Positions 27,334 to 40,500 of a stretch of DNA of 64,000 nt are shown in pieces. Origin of the DNA: Streptacidiphilus sp. 4-A2. Its GTDB lineage: Bacteria; Actinomycetota; Actinomycetes; Streptomycetales; Streptomycetaceae. A program made the translations under genes and the position numbers. The notes under the pieces were generated by a model, which was not told the DNA's origin, searched no databases, and worked only from the letters and a program-made list of their open reading frames with translations. Location: positions 86,208 to 150,207 of the forward strand of contig JAAFYY010000003.1 of assembly GCA_014284505.1 (NCBI GenBank), given 5' to 3'. How positions within the stretch are numbered: position 1 is the first letter of the stretch; each line of letters begins with the position of its first letter.

Positions 27334-28255
27334 GTGACCGTGCCGGAGCCCGGCCGTGAGGCGATGGCCGAGGGCATCGTGGAGCGGGTCGTCTTCATCG
27401 ACGGCAACGGATTCACCGTGCTGCTCCTGGGCACCGGAGCGGATGAGCCCCTCAAAGCGTCAGGGGGAGTTCCTCCAGGGCGCCCAGCCGGGGGGAGCCT
27501 GTGCCTGACCGGCTCCTGGCGCCACCACCCCACCCACGGGATGCAGTTTGCCGCCACCGACTGCACCCACGCCCTGCCCGCCTCCCTGTACGCGATGCGC
27601 CGCCACCTCGCCTCCGGACTGATCAAGGCATCGGTCCCGAACTCGCCGACGCCATCGTCGCCGAGTTCGGCACCGCCCACCCATACAGGTCCTGGGACGC
27701 GCCCCGGGAGGACCATCAGATCGGCCCCGGCCGACACGCCCGCATCATCGAGGCATGGAAGATCCACCAGGACATCCGCGACCTGACCCTGTTCCTGCAT
27801 GGCGCCCGCCCCGGCGGACACGCTCCCAGGATCTGCCACCACCTTTCCACCGAGACGGGCGACGCCACTGACCTGATTCAGCACTACGCCTACCGCCTGA
27901 CCGAAGTCCGCGGTATCGGCTTCCACCACGCTGATGCCGTAGCCCAGTGACTCGGCGTCCCCCGGCAGAGCCAGCAGCTGCTGCGCGCCTGCCTCCTCCA
28001 CGCCCTGGACCAGAGCGCGGCGCGGGGCCACCGCTACCTCCCCGAGTCAGCACTGCTACGTAGGCCGGTGCCCTGCTGGACCAGGACCGGGCGCCCATTT
28101 TCTGTCCGTGGGTGACACCGACCAACTCCCCAGCATCGGACGGGGCACGACCTCTTGTGCGTCCCCGCCATCGCCCGCACCGCCCTGCGCCACGTCTTCC
28201 GCCAGGAACAGGGCGGTGCGATCACCACCAACGCCCACCGCATCATCGCTTTTAC
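27334..28255 (+). pseudogene. recD2: recD2-type helicase remnant with internal deletion
   Basis: Start GTG 27334 behind AAGGAGA. The N-terminal OB region GIVERVVFIDGNGFTVLLLG and the helix-hairpin-helix part (YAMRRHLASGLIKG, DAIVAEFGTAHPY, RLTEVRGIGFHHADAVAQ, GVPRQSQQLLRACLLHALDQ) match RecD2/YrrC. The motor motifs from Walker A on are gone; the text jumps at about 28090 to VGDTDQLPSIG, then LCVPAIARTALRHVFRQEQG and NAHRIIAFTTRR. So about 400 residues are deleted and the C-terminal helicase is lost. Frames also shift at about 27480 and 27630. Confidence 0.8.
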
Positions 28256-28338
28256 GACGCGGCGAACCCGGCAGGGGCTGGGCCGGTCTCCACTGAGTAT
28301 CAGGAGCGGGCCTCGCGACAGATCGCCCGTGGGGGTGG

Positions 28339-29642
28339 TCAATGCCGCAGGCTGGCTGCCGACCGGGTGAGTGCGGTTTTGATTCGGTTTCCGGCCCGGA
28401 GCAGGAAGCAGGTCGGTAGGAATACGGAGTCGGCGGAAAGCATGGCGAGGGAGAAGAAGGGGAGGCCCAGGACTACGGCGATGCAGAGGTGTTCCGTGAA
28501 CATGACTGCCAGTAGGATGTTCTTGGCTTTGCGGTTGAGGATTGCGAAGGGGAAGAGGACCTGGATGAAGACGGTTCCGTAGGTGATGATGAAGACGGTT
28601 ATGGTGCTGGCTGTCAGTAGGTTCGACAGAAAGGGCCAGACCTGGAAGTAGGCGATGTGGACGGGGAAGTAGACGGCGGTGCCGTGCTGCCATAGGCTAC
28701 CTTGTATTTTTTCCCAGCCAGCGGTTCCGTAGATGATGCATACCTGCGCGGCGATGATGAGCATGGCGCAGTTGTGCAGCATGTTCCCGGAGAATTCCAG
28801 GAAAGTATCAAGGTTGCCCCCGGGGCTTTTGCGGTGTGCCCGGTAGCGCACGCCGCAGCCGAGCCAGATCGTCCAGAAAACTGTTGCCCAGCCGGCGAGT
28901 GGGGGCCAGGAGGTCGGCGTCCCGAAGCTGAGCATCCCGGGTGTGGCGAAACCTGTGGCCTGGCTGCCGGCCAGAAGCGCGCCGAGCAGTACCCAAAGGA
29001 TGATGCCTGTGCGGTCTTCGGCCGGCAGGGTCCGTTCGCAGGCGCTTCTGCGGCGTGCGTCCAGCGACCAGACTTGCCCGGAGCGAGTGAATGCCAGGTA
29101 GACGGCCATCAGCTGCATTACATTGTCCCCGCCGTCACCCAGCCAGACATCGCGGTTCTCAATGGACAGGACCATGATCATGAAAAGTACGGACATCGTG
29201 CGGGTACGCCAGCCGAGCATGGTGAGAACGCTGACCACGATGGCGGCCGTATAGATGAGTTCGAACCATATGCGGTCGGGTGACCAGGCCAGGAGGGTGA
29301 AGGCGTGGGTCTGCGCGAGTTGCTGCCGCAAAAGCCCCGTGCTCCAAGGGCTCAAGTCCCCGTAGAGAAGCCGGCGGTTGGGCCACTCGCGCAGCAGGAA
29401 CCCCCGAAGGTGAACGCAACGCCGATGCGCAGCAAGGCGGCCTGGTAGGGGGCGTTGGCCTGGGTGGTGAAACGCTCCCAACGACCCACGAATTGCTGCT
29501 TTATGTTGTAACCGGGTCGCACTGAGGCTGCCAGCGGCCTTTGCCGGGGGTGACCTTCAGGTGTAGCGGACGCTGTGGCGGTATCGCCGGCCGTCCCATG
29601 CGGAGAGCCGGGGAGTTGCTCACTGACACTGTCCGGGGTCAT
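28339..29642 (-). CDS. HTTM-domain membrane protein (one frameshift)
   Basis: A polytopic membrane protein of about 433 aa of the HTTM (vitamin K-dependent carboxylase-like) type. N-terminal frame: start 29642, QFVGRWERFTTQANAPYQAA, LLRIGVAFTFG. After a shift in a five-base run near 29395 it continues FLLREWPNRRLLYGDLSPWS, then at least eight hydrophobic segments including VMQLMAVYLAFTRSGQVWSL and ITYGTVFIQVLFPFAILNRK. In this family the paired DUF5819 gene is usually adjacent, as here. The start overlaps the DUF5819 stop (ATGA). The biochemical role of these actinomycete proteins is unknown. Confidence 0.85.
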
Positions 29643-30349
29643 GCCAGCAGCCCGTCATAGTCGCTTGAGGACACATTCCACCAGGGCATGATGGTGAAAC
29701 CGGACTGGGGCTGCCCCGGTGCGCCGGTCCATGCCGGACCGCTGACAGGTGTCTGTTCCTCCTCGACCTGGACCCGGAGGATCGGTCTGCCGTCCCAGTC
29801 CCTCCCAAGGCGCTGGAGTACTGCGCGCATCAGGTATTCCGCTGACATTCGGGCCTGCTGCTGTGCACTGCTTCCCTTTTGTCCGTCGTGGGTGTCGTCG
29901 TAGAACTGGGCTGCCCGGCGGAGGAGATTCTGATTGAGATGGCTGGGGAAAGGGTTGTGGCTGATCTCGGCGATGTCTGCGGCGGTGAGGTCGACCCAGG
30001 GGGAGTCCAGCTGTCCGCCGCTTTCGGTGACCTGGACGCGGGCTTCGATGTATACGTTGTCCTGGATCGGATTCGGGGCGAAAAGGTCCCAGTTCTGAGA
30101 GAAGACAGGATTCATGTAGCCGGTGATCTGACTGTTGAATTTCTGGGACACAGGATTCGCTGGCGCGAGATAGAGAAAGGTCGCTGTCAGGTGCCACAGG
30201 GTGGCCGATGCAAGAAGCAGGGCCAGTGCCGCGCACCCGATCGTGACAGAACGGGACGGCCCGGGTCGGCCGTCGCCGGCTGTCCCGGCGCCGGGCGGGC
30301 GTACTTCTGCGTGAAGTCCAGATGAGTTGTGGGCGGCGTGCTCTGTCAT
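29639..30349 (-). CDS. DUF5819 family protein
   Basis: 236 aa with one N-terminal membrane segment (VTIGCAALALLLASATLWHL) and an external domain carrying the family signature NPVFSQNWDLFAPNP. It then has WVDLTAADIAEISHNPFPSH and ends in a tail with MPWWNVSSSDYDGLLA. It is translationally coupled to the HTTM gene and presumably works with it at the membrane. No catalytic residues are evident. Confidence 0.85.
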   Translation of the reverse strand: MTEHAAHNSSGLHAEVRPPGAGTAGDGRPGPSRSVTIGCAALALLLASATLWHLTATFLYLAPANPVSQKFNSQITGYMNPVFSQNWDLFAPNPIQDNVYIEARVQVTESGGQLDSPWVDLTAADIAEISHNPFPSHLNQNLLRRAAQFYDDTHDGQKGSSAQQQARMSAEYLMRAVLQRLGRDWDGRPILRVQVEEEQTPVSGPAWTGAPGQPQSGFTIMPWWNVSSSDYDGLLA

Positions 30350-30536
30350 TTAGGAGCCGTTTCGAGGTGGAGGAGGTGTCTGCTGGTTTTGGGTGCTACC
30401 CGGGGACTGCACCGTCGGTCCGGGTGTAGGGATTGCGGAGGATGCTACGAGGCCTGCCCAGGCTCTTCCCGGCCCGCGCGAAGGATGGGATGCCGCGGCG
30501 ACGACTGCGGCGTCCGACTGGAGACGTGTCCTGCGG

Positions 30537-31159
30537 TCACCCTTGCTTGCCTCCGGAGGCGGAGAGCAGTTTCAGTCGCGCCTGCAGGGCCGAGCCGACC
30601 GCCGTCTGACTTCCGGTCAGCTCGGTGACATTCCGGGGGGAAAATTCTCCGACGGTGCATCGGTGATGAGGAATCCAGTGTGCGGAGCACTCGCGGCCAC
30701 GGTTCTCACCGCTGTCGCCAGACGTGTTCCGACCGTAATGATCAGATTGCACCGGTGGGCAACGAGTCCCGAGAGGTACGGCTGCGCCTGGCCGGGGGAG
30801 TCCCCTGGAATGGCTAGCTGCTGCAAGTTGAGATGCGCGGTGCCGGCTTCCTGCATGGCCGTCCAGGTGGGTGATGAATCGTCGGGTTTAGCTCCTGAGT
30901 CGTGGGCGAGGCAAGCCACAGCATTCTGGGAATAGTTATTTACTATTACTGCCGGGGGTTTTGTCTCTTGCGGCCATGAAATTCGGGCGATGACAACGAA
31001 GGCAATAATTACGGCTGCTCCGATTGCCATCCAGCCTTGCTTTGAGCGTGAGATTTCAAAACCGGGCAAACTGACTGCCATCCTTTCCATGATCTCTTGG
31101 CAAACTGTATGCGCCTGAGAGATTTCCACTGAATCCGCACCGGTACTGCAGGCGTACAT
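30537..31159 (-). CDS. BMP-like membrane-anchored protein (frameshift at a G run)
   Basis: Start ATG 31159 behind AGAGAGGGGGAG. An N-terminal soluble part is followed by a membrane helix (WMAIGAAVIIAFVVIARISW) and an external domain like the basic membrane lipoprotein/periplasmic-binding fold: ACLAHDSGAKPDDSSPTW, QPYLSGLVAHRCNLIITVG and AVRTVAASAPHTGFLITD. One frame stops at 30617; one base change in the six-base run near 30642 continues it as NVTELTGSQTAVGSALQARL to 30537. It is a small actinomycete variant without a lipobox. It lies upstream of DUF5819-HTTM with a 187-bp gap. Confidence 0.6.
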
Positions 31160-31552
31160 CTCCCCCTCTCTATTTTTGCGGCCCGTTCCCGCCTGCCGTT
31201 CCTGTGGCAAGGCAGGGGAAGTGCATGCTAACCCACCCTTCCGATGGGTCATTGAAACCCGGAGGCGCCGTCCGCGTGCCGTGCCGCACCCCTGTCGGAA
31301 TGCTCGCCTCCCCCTGTATTCGGCAAGTTTGTATGCAAAAGTAACCTTTGGTAAAAGTAAGGCAATGGTGAGCCTGGGGTAAGTAAAGTCCGTGCCGTAT
31401 GCCCGGCGGGGGAGGATATTTCGCCCAAAGAGCCTGAAATATCTACATAACACCTCGGATACCTGCTTGCGTTGCGCGGCCCGGGCGTCGAAGATCGCCA
31501 ACGGTCTTGATACGACCGGGCCTTGTGGGGTCTGTTTATCTGGGGGGCGGGT
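31160..31552. promoter_or_regulatory. Divergent intergenic region before the RHS gene
   Basis: About 390 bp between the BMP-like gene and the RHS gene, comparatively AT-rich around 31320-31450. It must hold the promoters for both directions; no clear -35/-10 pair could be fixed by eye. Confidence 0.4.
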
Positions 31553-34500
31553 ATGCGTCGGGCATGGCTTGTGCTGGTTGATCGGATCGTCGGTCGAGAC
31601 TGGCTTACCTTTCGACGGCCGTCAGGCCGGGTGAGGGCAGCCCTGTCGTTACGGCGCGAGCGTCCTCTGAGCAGTGTCCTTGCCCTGCTGACTGTGCTGA
31701 CGGTGCTGCTGACGCTTGCCACGCAGTCCGCGGGCTCCCTGGCGACCGCCCAGGCGCAGAGCAAGGCCATGGTGACGCCCAAGCAGCTCACAGGTTCGGC
31801 GGCCGGGCGCAGCCACCGGGCAAGCGCGGCAAGTACCACGGCGAAGTCTGCCGGCGCGAGCACCCAGCACCAGCTGGGCAAGGGGGAGTTGGCTGCGCTC
31901 GCGGCGGCGCGCGGGGTTGGCTCCGCACGCTCCTCGAATGCCGCACCCCGCCCGCGCGACCGCACGGGTCACCCCGCCGGCCGGCATCACGCATCAGTTG
32001 CACGGGCCGTCCGATGCGGGCAAGGACGATTCCGCCGCGACAGGGGTCCCCGGCCCTGCTACCGGGAAGGAAATCCCCTCGCAGCGCACCGCCACGACCT
32101 CAGTGTTCCAGAACCCGGACGGCACGCGCACGATGCGCGTGTACAGCCGGCCGGTGCACTACAAGCAGGCGAACGGCACCTGGGCGGACATCGACACCGC
32201 ACTGGTCTCGCAGGGCGCGGACGGGCGCTGGTCGGAGAAGGCCAACGCACAGCTGCCCTCGTTCGCCGGCCGGGCCGATGACCCGCAGCTGGTGTCGATA
32301 GCCCTCGATGCCACACACAGTGTGGCCTACGGCCTGCAGGGCGCGGCGCCGGTCGCGGCCCGGGTCAGCGGCAGTACGGTCACCTACCCCGGCGTGCTGC
32401 CGTCCGCCGACGTGGTCTACAACGCACAGGTACAGGGCATCAAGGAGTCCTTGATCCTGCACAGCGCGGCCGCGCCGACCCGCTGGGTCTTCCCCCTCCA
32501 CCTGGCCGGTCTGACCCCTTCGCTGGACTCCCATGGGGACGTGGTCCTGACCGACGCCGCAGGCACGGTGCTGCTGACCATCCCGCGCGGCTTCATGGAG
32601 GACTCCTCCGTCAACCCTGGCTCCGGTGACGGCGCGACCTCCGACGGCATGTCGTATGCGCTGACCACCGAGGACGGGGCGCCCGCGCTGTCATGACCCT
32701 TGACGCCTCTGTGGCTCCACGCGCACCCGGGGCCGGGTGTTCCCGGTGCCGTCGACCCTACCTCCGACTTCCAGCAGAACACGGACACCTCAGCTACGTG
32801 GAGGACACCAACGGCACCGTGGTGGGGTGGTGGCAACACTAGCCCCCTCCTCTCAAGCAATCCGGATAACGACCTGCTGAAGGTCGGTTCCTGGGAGGCC
32901 GGGCAGAAAGCCAATAGCTATCTGTGGTTCAGCTCGATCGGCTCCTCCACACTGATGAACGACTACATCGAGTCGGCCGGTGTGGCGCTGGACGAGGTCT
33001 ATGCATCGAATGCTCCCAGCACGAGGTCGACGTCGAGGAGATCACCGCCAACTGGGACCCAAAAACCTCACTTCCTTTCCTGGGGTATCGATCGGCGCAC
33101 AGATCGGCAAGGGCGAGTTTGCGGCCGGGACCACATGCAGCAACGGCCCGCAGTGGGAGGCCATTGACTGGGCGACAACACCGCCGCCGCCGGGACGCAG
33201 CTGGTGCAGAGCTGGGCACACGGTGGAGCGAACTGGGGCCTGGCGCTGACGGCCGATGACAACGACATCGACGCGTGGAAGCAGTTTGCCAGCTGGGACT
33301 CCAACTACCCGCCCTACATGTATTGTCACCTACAGCCCCTACGGTGCCTCCTACGCTCCGGCCCGCTCCTACACCCCGCCAACGTACAGCGCCAACGGTT
33401 CTGAGTCGGTCACCTTGACCAACACGGGTGCCACCGCCTGGCCGTCCGGCTCGACAGTGCTGAAGGCGGACGTCTACAACACCGCAGGGGAAGAGTTCCC
33501 ACCAGCGACGCCGGTGCGCGGTACCGGCGACGGCCGCGAACGGTACCGCGACGGTCACCGGTGTACTGCCTGCCCTGCCCGCTAGCGACAACGCGGACAC
33601 CGCGTGCTGGGACCTGTACGTGGGCGGCGTGTCCCTCAATCAGAAGTACGATGTCACGCCGACCTGTGTGTCGTTCACCGTCCAGGACACCGCTCCCTCC
33701 ATCACCTCGGCCCAGCCGCCGTCCGATACGACGGTAGGAGAGCTGTCCCCGCAGTTCTACGCGACTGGCAACGACCCGGACAACTACCCCGGCATGGGGC
33801 TGGAGTTCGAGTTCCAGGTCTACACCAACCCGTCTACGGGCAACCCGGCCCTGGTCGTGGACTCGGGGTGGGTCCCCGGGATCGTGGCAGGTGCCGATAG
33901 GCAACCTGCTGTGGAACGCCGACTACCTGTGGCAGGTACGGGTCAGCGACTACGACGCCGCGGGACTGTGGTCCAACCCGGCGCTGTTCGCCACCACTGT
34001 GCAGCAGCCCCTGATGACCGGCCAGCTGGGAGGAAGCAGCACCGCCGCTGCCGGGCGAACGTTCGACCCGCTGTCGGGGGACTACAGCACCCAGGTCACC
34101 GACGCGAAGGTCAACGTCGTCGGCCCGCCGCTCCAGGTGACCCGCTCCTACAATTCGCTGGACCCGCGCACCAGCGGCCTGTTCGGTGCCGGCTGGTCCA
34201 GCCAGTGGGACATGCAGGTCCAGCCGGATGCCGACAACTCCGGCGGCGTCGTGGTCACCCAGGCCGACGGCCAGCAGGAGCGATTCGGCCGCAACGACTT
34301 CGCCCTGACCCAGACGACCAGCGTGGGCAAGGTCAGCGGTGGTGCCAGCGACGACATCGTGGCTGTGGACCGCAGTGACGGCGGGCTGTACATGTACAGC
34401 GCTCCCGGCTACTCGGCCGTCACCAGGAAGCAGATCGTCGGGGACTGGTCTCAGGAGATCACCGGCAGTACCGACGCACTCTCATGGGGCACGCCTGACG

Positions 34501-37500
34501 GACTACACCGGAGGTGACGTCACCGGCACCGGGTCAATGATCTGCTTGCCGTCGATCCGGGCTCGGGCCCTGCTGGAGTTCGCATCCGTTCCAACAAACA
34601 ACTGCCCGCCCCCAGGCGAGCCGGGGTCCGGGTCTGGGTGCATTGACCAAGGCGGAGGTCCGTTCCAGCAGTGGACGCTGATCGGCGGCGGCACGAACTG
34701 GAACACCATGTCCAATCTGACCATCACCCGTCCCTCGACGGCGGGACCGGTCGGGACTTGGTCGCTATCCAGAACTCGACCGGTGAGCTGTTCGCCTACC
34801 CCTTCGACTCCAGCGGGAACCTGGGCGCCGGCGTCGAGATCGGCACCGGCTGGGGCGGCATGCAGCTGGTGGGTGGCACTTTCCATGGCAAGCCGGGCAT
34901 CGTCGTCGGCATCGACGCCGTCACCATCGGTGGTCTCCTGGAACTTGTCACCAGCAATGGCGCGAGCACCCTGAGCACCAGTACTCTCGCTGCGCCGCAG
35001 ACCCTGTCTAGTGGCTGGAGCCAGGAGACGAGCCTGACCGCGGTCAACGGCATCACCGCTGACAACGGCACCGACATCGCGGCCGCCGACCCCCTGACCG
35101 GAATCTCCTACCTGTACCACCAGGCCGACAACTTCATCCCCACCGGACGTACCGACCTGGGTATGGACGTGTACACCCCGCCGGCCGGCGTCGACCAGGA
35201 CCTGTTCCATCAGTCCGACGGCAGCTGGCTGCTGCGTGACCAGGACGGAACCACCTACACCTTCGGCGGCGCCGGGGCCCCGGCCGGGAAGCTCTCCCAG
35301 ATCACCGACAAACAGGGCCGCACCCAGGTCCTGAACTACACCAACGGGCAACTGTCCACCGTCACCGACACCACCAGCGGCCGCACCCTGCACGTGACCT
35401 GGAACGGCGCTGGCACCACGTCGCGTCGGTCTCCACCGACTCCGTCACCGCCACCGGCTCAAACCCGCTGACCTGGACATACACCTACAACACCAGTGCC
35501 GGCGGCAATCCAGACGAACTTGATGAGGTCTGTGCCCCGCCCACGGGTGGCAACGCCGCACCTCGTGCACTACCTACAACTACACCTCCGGAACGTCCTC
35601 GGATCGCACTACCGCACCACGGTGATGGACGCCGACCCGGCATCCTACTGGCGCCTGAACGACCCCGCCGGAACCGACACCGCAGCCAGCGAGGTCACCG
35701 CAAACGAGGGCAGCGACAATGCCGCCTACAAGAATGTCGTCCTGGGGACGGCAGCCGGGCCACTGCGGGATCACCCACCACGGCTGCCACCTTCAACGGA
35801 ACCAGCGCATCGCTGACGCTGCCCTCCGAAGCGCTCAAGGACACCTATCTTTCCGTCGGAATGTGGTTCAAGGCCTCCGGTCCAGGCATTCTGATGGAGG
35901 AACAGAACCAACCCTGGGATCTACCACCGCACCCAGCGACGCCTCTCCAGTGCTGTATGTCGGCACCGACGGGATGCTCCGTGGAGATTCTACGGCTCGG
36001 TGATCGGCAACAATCCGATCACCACAAGCACCAAGATCAACTATAACGTCTGGTACTACGCCGTACTCACCGTGGCCGGAACAGCCAGACCTTGTACCTG
36101 GACGGCACCGCCGTCAACAGCACCCCACTGCCCGGTGCCGTCGGCCATACTGGACATGAGCTACACCACCGTCGCGCCGGCTACACAAGGGCTCCACCTG
36201 GCCGTCGGCACCGACTGCCGCCGCTGACGGGAACAACTACTTCAGCGGACAGGTCGCCGAGATCGCCCTCTACCAGCACTCGCTGGGCGCGCCGGCGATT
36301 GCCGAGCAGTATGCCGCAGCGCAGAACCGGCCACCGAGCTCACCGGCATCACACTGCCTACGGGCAAGCAGGCCGCAGCCGTGTCCTACGACGCGGTCGA
36401 TGACCGGGCGCGCAGGTCACCGACGCCAACGGCGGCGTGTGGACGCTCGACAACCATCGACCGTCTCCGGTTCCACCCAGGAGTTACGGGCCGCAGTGAT
36501 GGCCTCGCAGCCGTCCGGGTACTGGCGCCTGTCCGACGGGTCTGGAACTGAGGCCGCCAAACCAGATCTACCCGCGCCCCACACCCAACGATGGCACTTA
36601 CAGCAATGTGACGCTGGGCACGACCGGACCGTTCGCCTTCGAGTCGGGACGGCCGCTACCTTCGACGGGTCCACCTCCTGGTTGCAGGTTCCGCCGCCAA
36701 TATCCCGCGGCAGGGACCGGGCACGATCAGCCTGTGGTTCAAGACCACCACGGCGGGTGTGCTGTTCTCCTACCAGTCCTTCCCGATCGGCACCGCGCAC
36801 ACCGCCGGCGTCGACGCTTGGGACCGGCCCTGTACGTGGGCACGGACGATACCTGCACGGCGAGCTTGGCATAGACAACGCCGCAGACACCCTGGCTTCC
36901 ACGGTCAAGGTCAACGACGGCAAATGGCACTTCGCTGTCCTGGACGCGACCGCGACCAACTCCCAGACCCTCTATCTGGACGGCGCTGTCGCTGCAGGCC
37001 CGCTTCAGCGGCACCATCGTGCCCAACGGCACCGCCCGCCTACATCGGAGCGGGCGCGACGGCGGCAGCTGGCCCGCCGTGCCCACCGACCCGGACGGTC
37101 ACTTCAACGGCCAGATCGCCGACGCCGCAGCTTTCCACAGGGCCTGACCGCAAGCCAGATCCAGGACCTGCACAGCACCGTGCCGCCGCGGCCCCCTCCG
37201 GCGACCAGACCCTGTACAACAGCGCCGTCCTTGACGCACACCCCCTCGGCTTCTGGCCCCTGGACGACGCCAGCGGCAACCAGGCGGCCGAAGAGGTCAC
37301 CTCGGCGGCCCGAACAGGAGAACCAGGGCACCTACGCCGGCACCGCCAGCTCCATCGCCGGCCCCTGGGCTTCGGGAAGCGCTACCGCGACCGGCTTCGA
37401 CGGACCGACACTACGTTCAGCTCCCCGGCAGCGTAGCGCCGTCCTCGGACCCGCGAGCGTCGAATTGTGGTCAAGGCCACCGGCCCGGAGTGCTGTACTC

Positions 37501-40500
37501 CTACCAGTCGATCCCCCTGGGCGCAGCCCACACGGCAGGTGTGAACCGCTGGAACCCGGCGCTGTACATCGGCACCGACGGCAAGCTCTACGGAGAGCTG
37601 GGCGACGGCACCATCACCCCACCGTTTCCACCAGTGCCGTCGACGACGGCAAGTGGCACCAGGCTGCCCTGGTCGCCAACGGCACCACCGAGCAGCTCTA
37701 CCTCGACGGCGAGCCCACCGGCACGCGGTCAGCGGCACGATCACTTACAACGGCGAGAGCTACGCCTACCTGGGGGCGGGGACCGACGACGGCTCCTGGC
37801 CCAATCATCCCAATGACGTCAGCGGGCATCTGAACGGTGCCCTGGCCGACTTCGCCGCCTACGACTACGCGCTTGACCCGGCGTCCATTGCCTCGCAGTA
37901 CACCACCGTGTCCTCGCCGACCGTGGCGGGCAGCATCGGCACGGACGCCGCCAGTGCCTACCGCGACCAGATCGTCCAGGCCGATCCCATCGGCTACTGG
38001 CGCCTGGACGACCCCGACCGCGCGGCCGCAGCCCGGCCACCGACGAGCTGGGGACATCCCTGCCCGACCCGTACGCGGGGACCTACGGCAACGTCACCTT
38101 GAACGGCGGCGGCATCGGCCCCTCCGGCAACCCGACGAGGGCTCCGCCACCTTCAACGGCACCAGCTCCTCACTGCAACTGCCCGCCAACGCCGCTCCCA
38201 CCAGCGGACCAGCCACAATCGAACTGTGGTTCAGAACCACTACAGCGGGCATCCTGTACTCCTATCAGACCGCCGCACTGGGATCCTCCGCGAGCTACTG
38301 GAACCCAGCCCTGTACGTGGGTACCGACGGCAAACTCCACGGCCTGTTCGTGGACGTCGCCGGTAGTACCAGCGACTGCTGACCAGCAGCACCGCGTCAA
38401 CGACGACAAGTGGCACCAGGCCGTGCTCAGCGCCACAGGAACCAGCGAGACGCTCTACCTCGATGGGCCCAGCAGGCCACCGAGTCCAAGGGCACGCTCC
38501 AGTTTCAACGGCAGTGCCTATGTCTACATCGGCGCCGGCACCATCAACCCCAGTTACTGGGCCGACGCCCCCGCCTGCGCGCCAGCTGCACGAATTACTT
38601 CAACGGTGCCATCGCCGAGGTCGCCTACTACCCCAGCGCCCTCAGCACGGCCGACGTACTGGCTCACTACAAGGCCATGGCCTCCGCCGCCAGCCCCACC
38701 CTGGTCACCACCGCCACCGTCACGGACCCCGGCGGCAACACCCTGACCTACCAGTACAACGCCATCACCGAGCAACTGCTGGCCTACACCGACGCCTACG
38801 CGCACACACCCGCTACACCTACGACAACAACGGATTCCTTCAGACCGTCACCGACCCTGACGGGCACACCACCACCACCGTCCATGACCGCGCGGCAACA
38901 CCACCTCCACCACCACCTGCCAAAGCCCAGCAACTGCCAGACCAGCTACGCACGTTCTACCTGGACTCCACCAACGGGTCGATCCGCAGAACGACGAAAT
39001 GCTGACCAGCTCGGATGCCCGCTCGGCCAGTGGTACGGACACCACGTACACCACCACCTACAGCTACAACACCGTTGGCCAGCCGACGACCGCCAGGCAG
39101 CCAAGCGGACGTACTGAGGGTGACCAGTACACCATGGGCACCGAGACAGCGGCCGCCGGACTGAGCCAGCCGGTCTGCTGGCCGTCAGCAGCGACTGGAG
39201 TGACAACCGGCCGACGACGTACAGCTACTACAGCAACGGCGACCTGGCCAAGGAGATCTCCCCATCAGGGCTGACCACCACCTATACCTATGACAACCTG
39301 GGCCGGGTCCTGACCAAGACCGAGGTCTCCGACACTACCCGGCCGGTCTGGTCACCTCATACACCTGGGACGGCCAGGGCAACCCGCTTACCGTGACCGA
39401 CCCGGCTACCACGACGCCAACACTGGTAATAAGGCACACACCCAGCAGACCAGCTACACCTACGACGCCGACGGCGACACCCTGACCCAGACCGTCTCCG
39501 ACCTCACCGGCGGCGACAGCGCCCGCACCACCACATGGCAGTACAACTCGAATAACGACCAGGTCAAGCAGGTCACGACCCGGCCGGACGCACCACCCAG
39601 TACACCTACGACGCTACGGCAACGTAGCCAGCACCACCGATGCGGCAGGCACGGTCTACGACTACACCTGGTCCCCGATGGGGCAGCTGCAGAGACCGCG
39701 ATCGCCAACTACACCGGCAACCCGACCGACCCGCTCTCCGCCCGGCTCCAGGTCACCGACTCCCGCGCCTACGACCCGGCCGGCCGTCTGGCCTCCGACA
39801 CCGACGCGATGGGCCGCACCACCTCCTACTTCTACAACGACGACAACACCCTGGCCGAGATCGACCTCACCGGCTTCCATAACACCGATGGCACCGTACG
39901 CAACGTCGTTGAGGAGCAGAACAGCTACGACAACGCCGGGCACCTGATCCAGCAGGTCACCGGCGGCGGCAAGACCACCACCGACGCCACCTACGACGTC
40001 GACGGCCAGCAGACGTCCACCACCCTGGACCCCGGCGGCCTGGACCGGGTCACCAGCTACACCCTGGACCTCGACGGCCAGGCCACCACCGACAAGGTCA
40101 CAGGTGGCGGTCAGACCCGCGAGACCGACTACACCTACGACGCTCTGGGCGACGTCCTCACGCAGACCGTGGTCAACAGCTCGCCGGGATCACCAGGGAA
40201 TTCGGTAACCAGCTACACCTACGACGAGCGTGGCCTGCCACTGACGGAAACCTCCCCCAACGGTAACGCCGCCGCAGCAGCAGCCATCGCCGCCGCCACC
40301 ACGGCAGGCGACACCTCAACGGCCGCTGCTGCCGCAGGTACAGCCGCCGCCGCTGCCTTCACCACCGGCTTCACCTATGATCCGATGGGCCAGCTCACAC
40401 AGATCACCGCGCCGAAGGTTGGCCTTACTTCCTACATCACCACATCCAACACACCCACCACCACGACTGCCGATGCGATTACCGGCATCGGATACGACAC

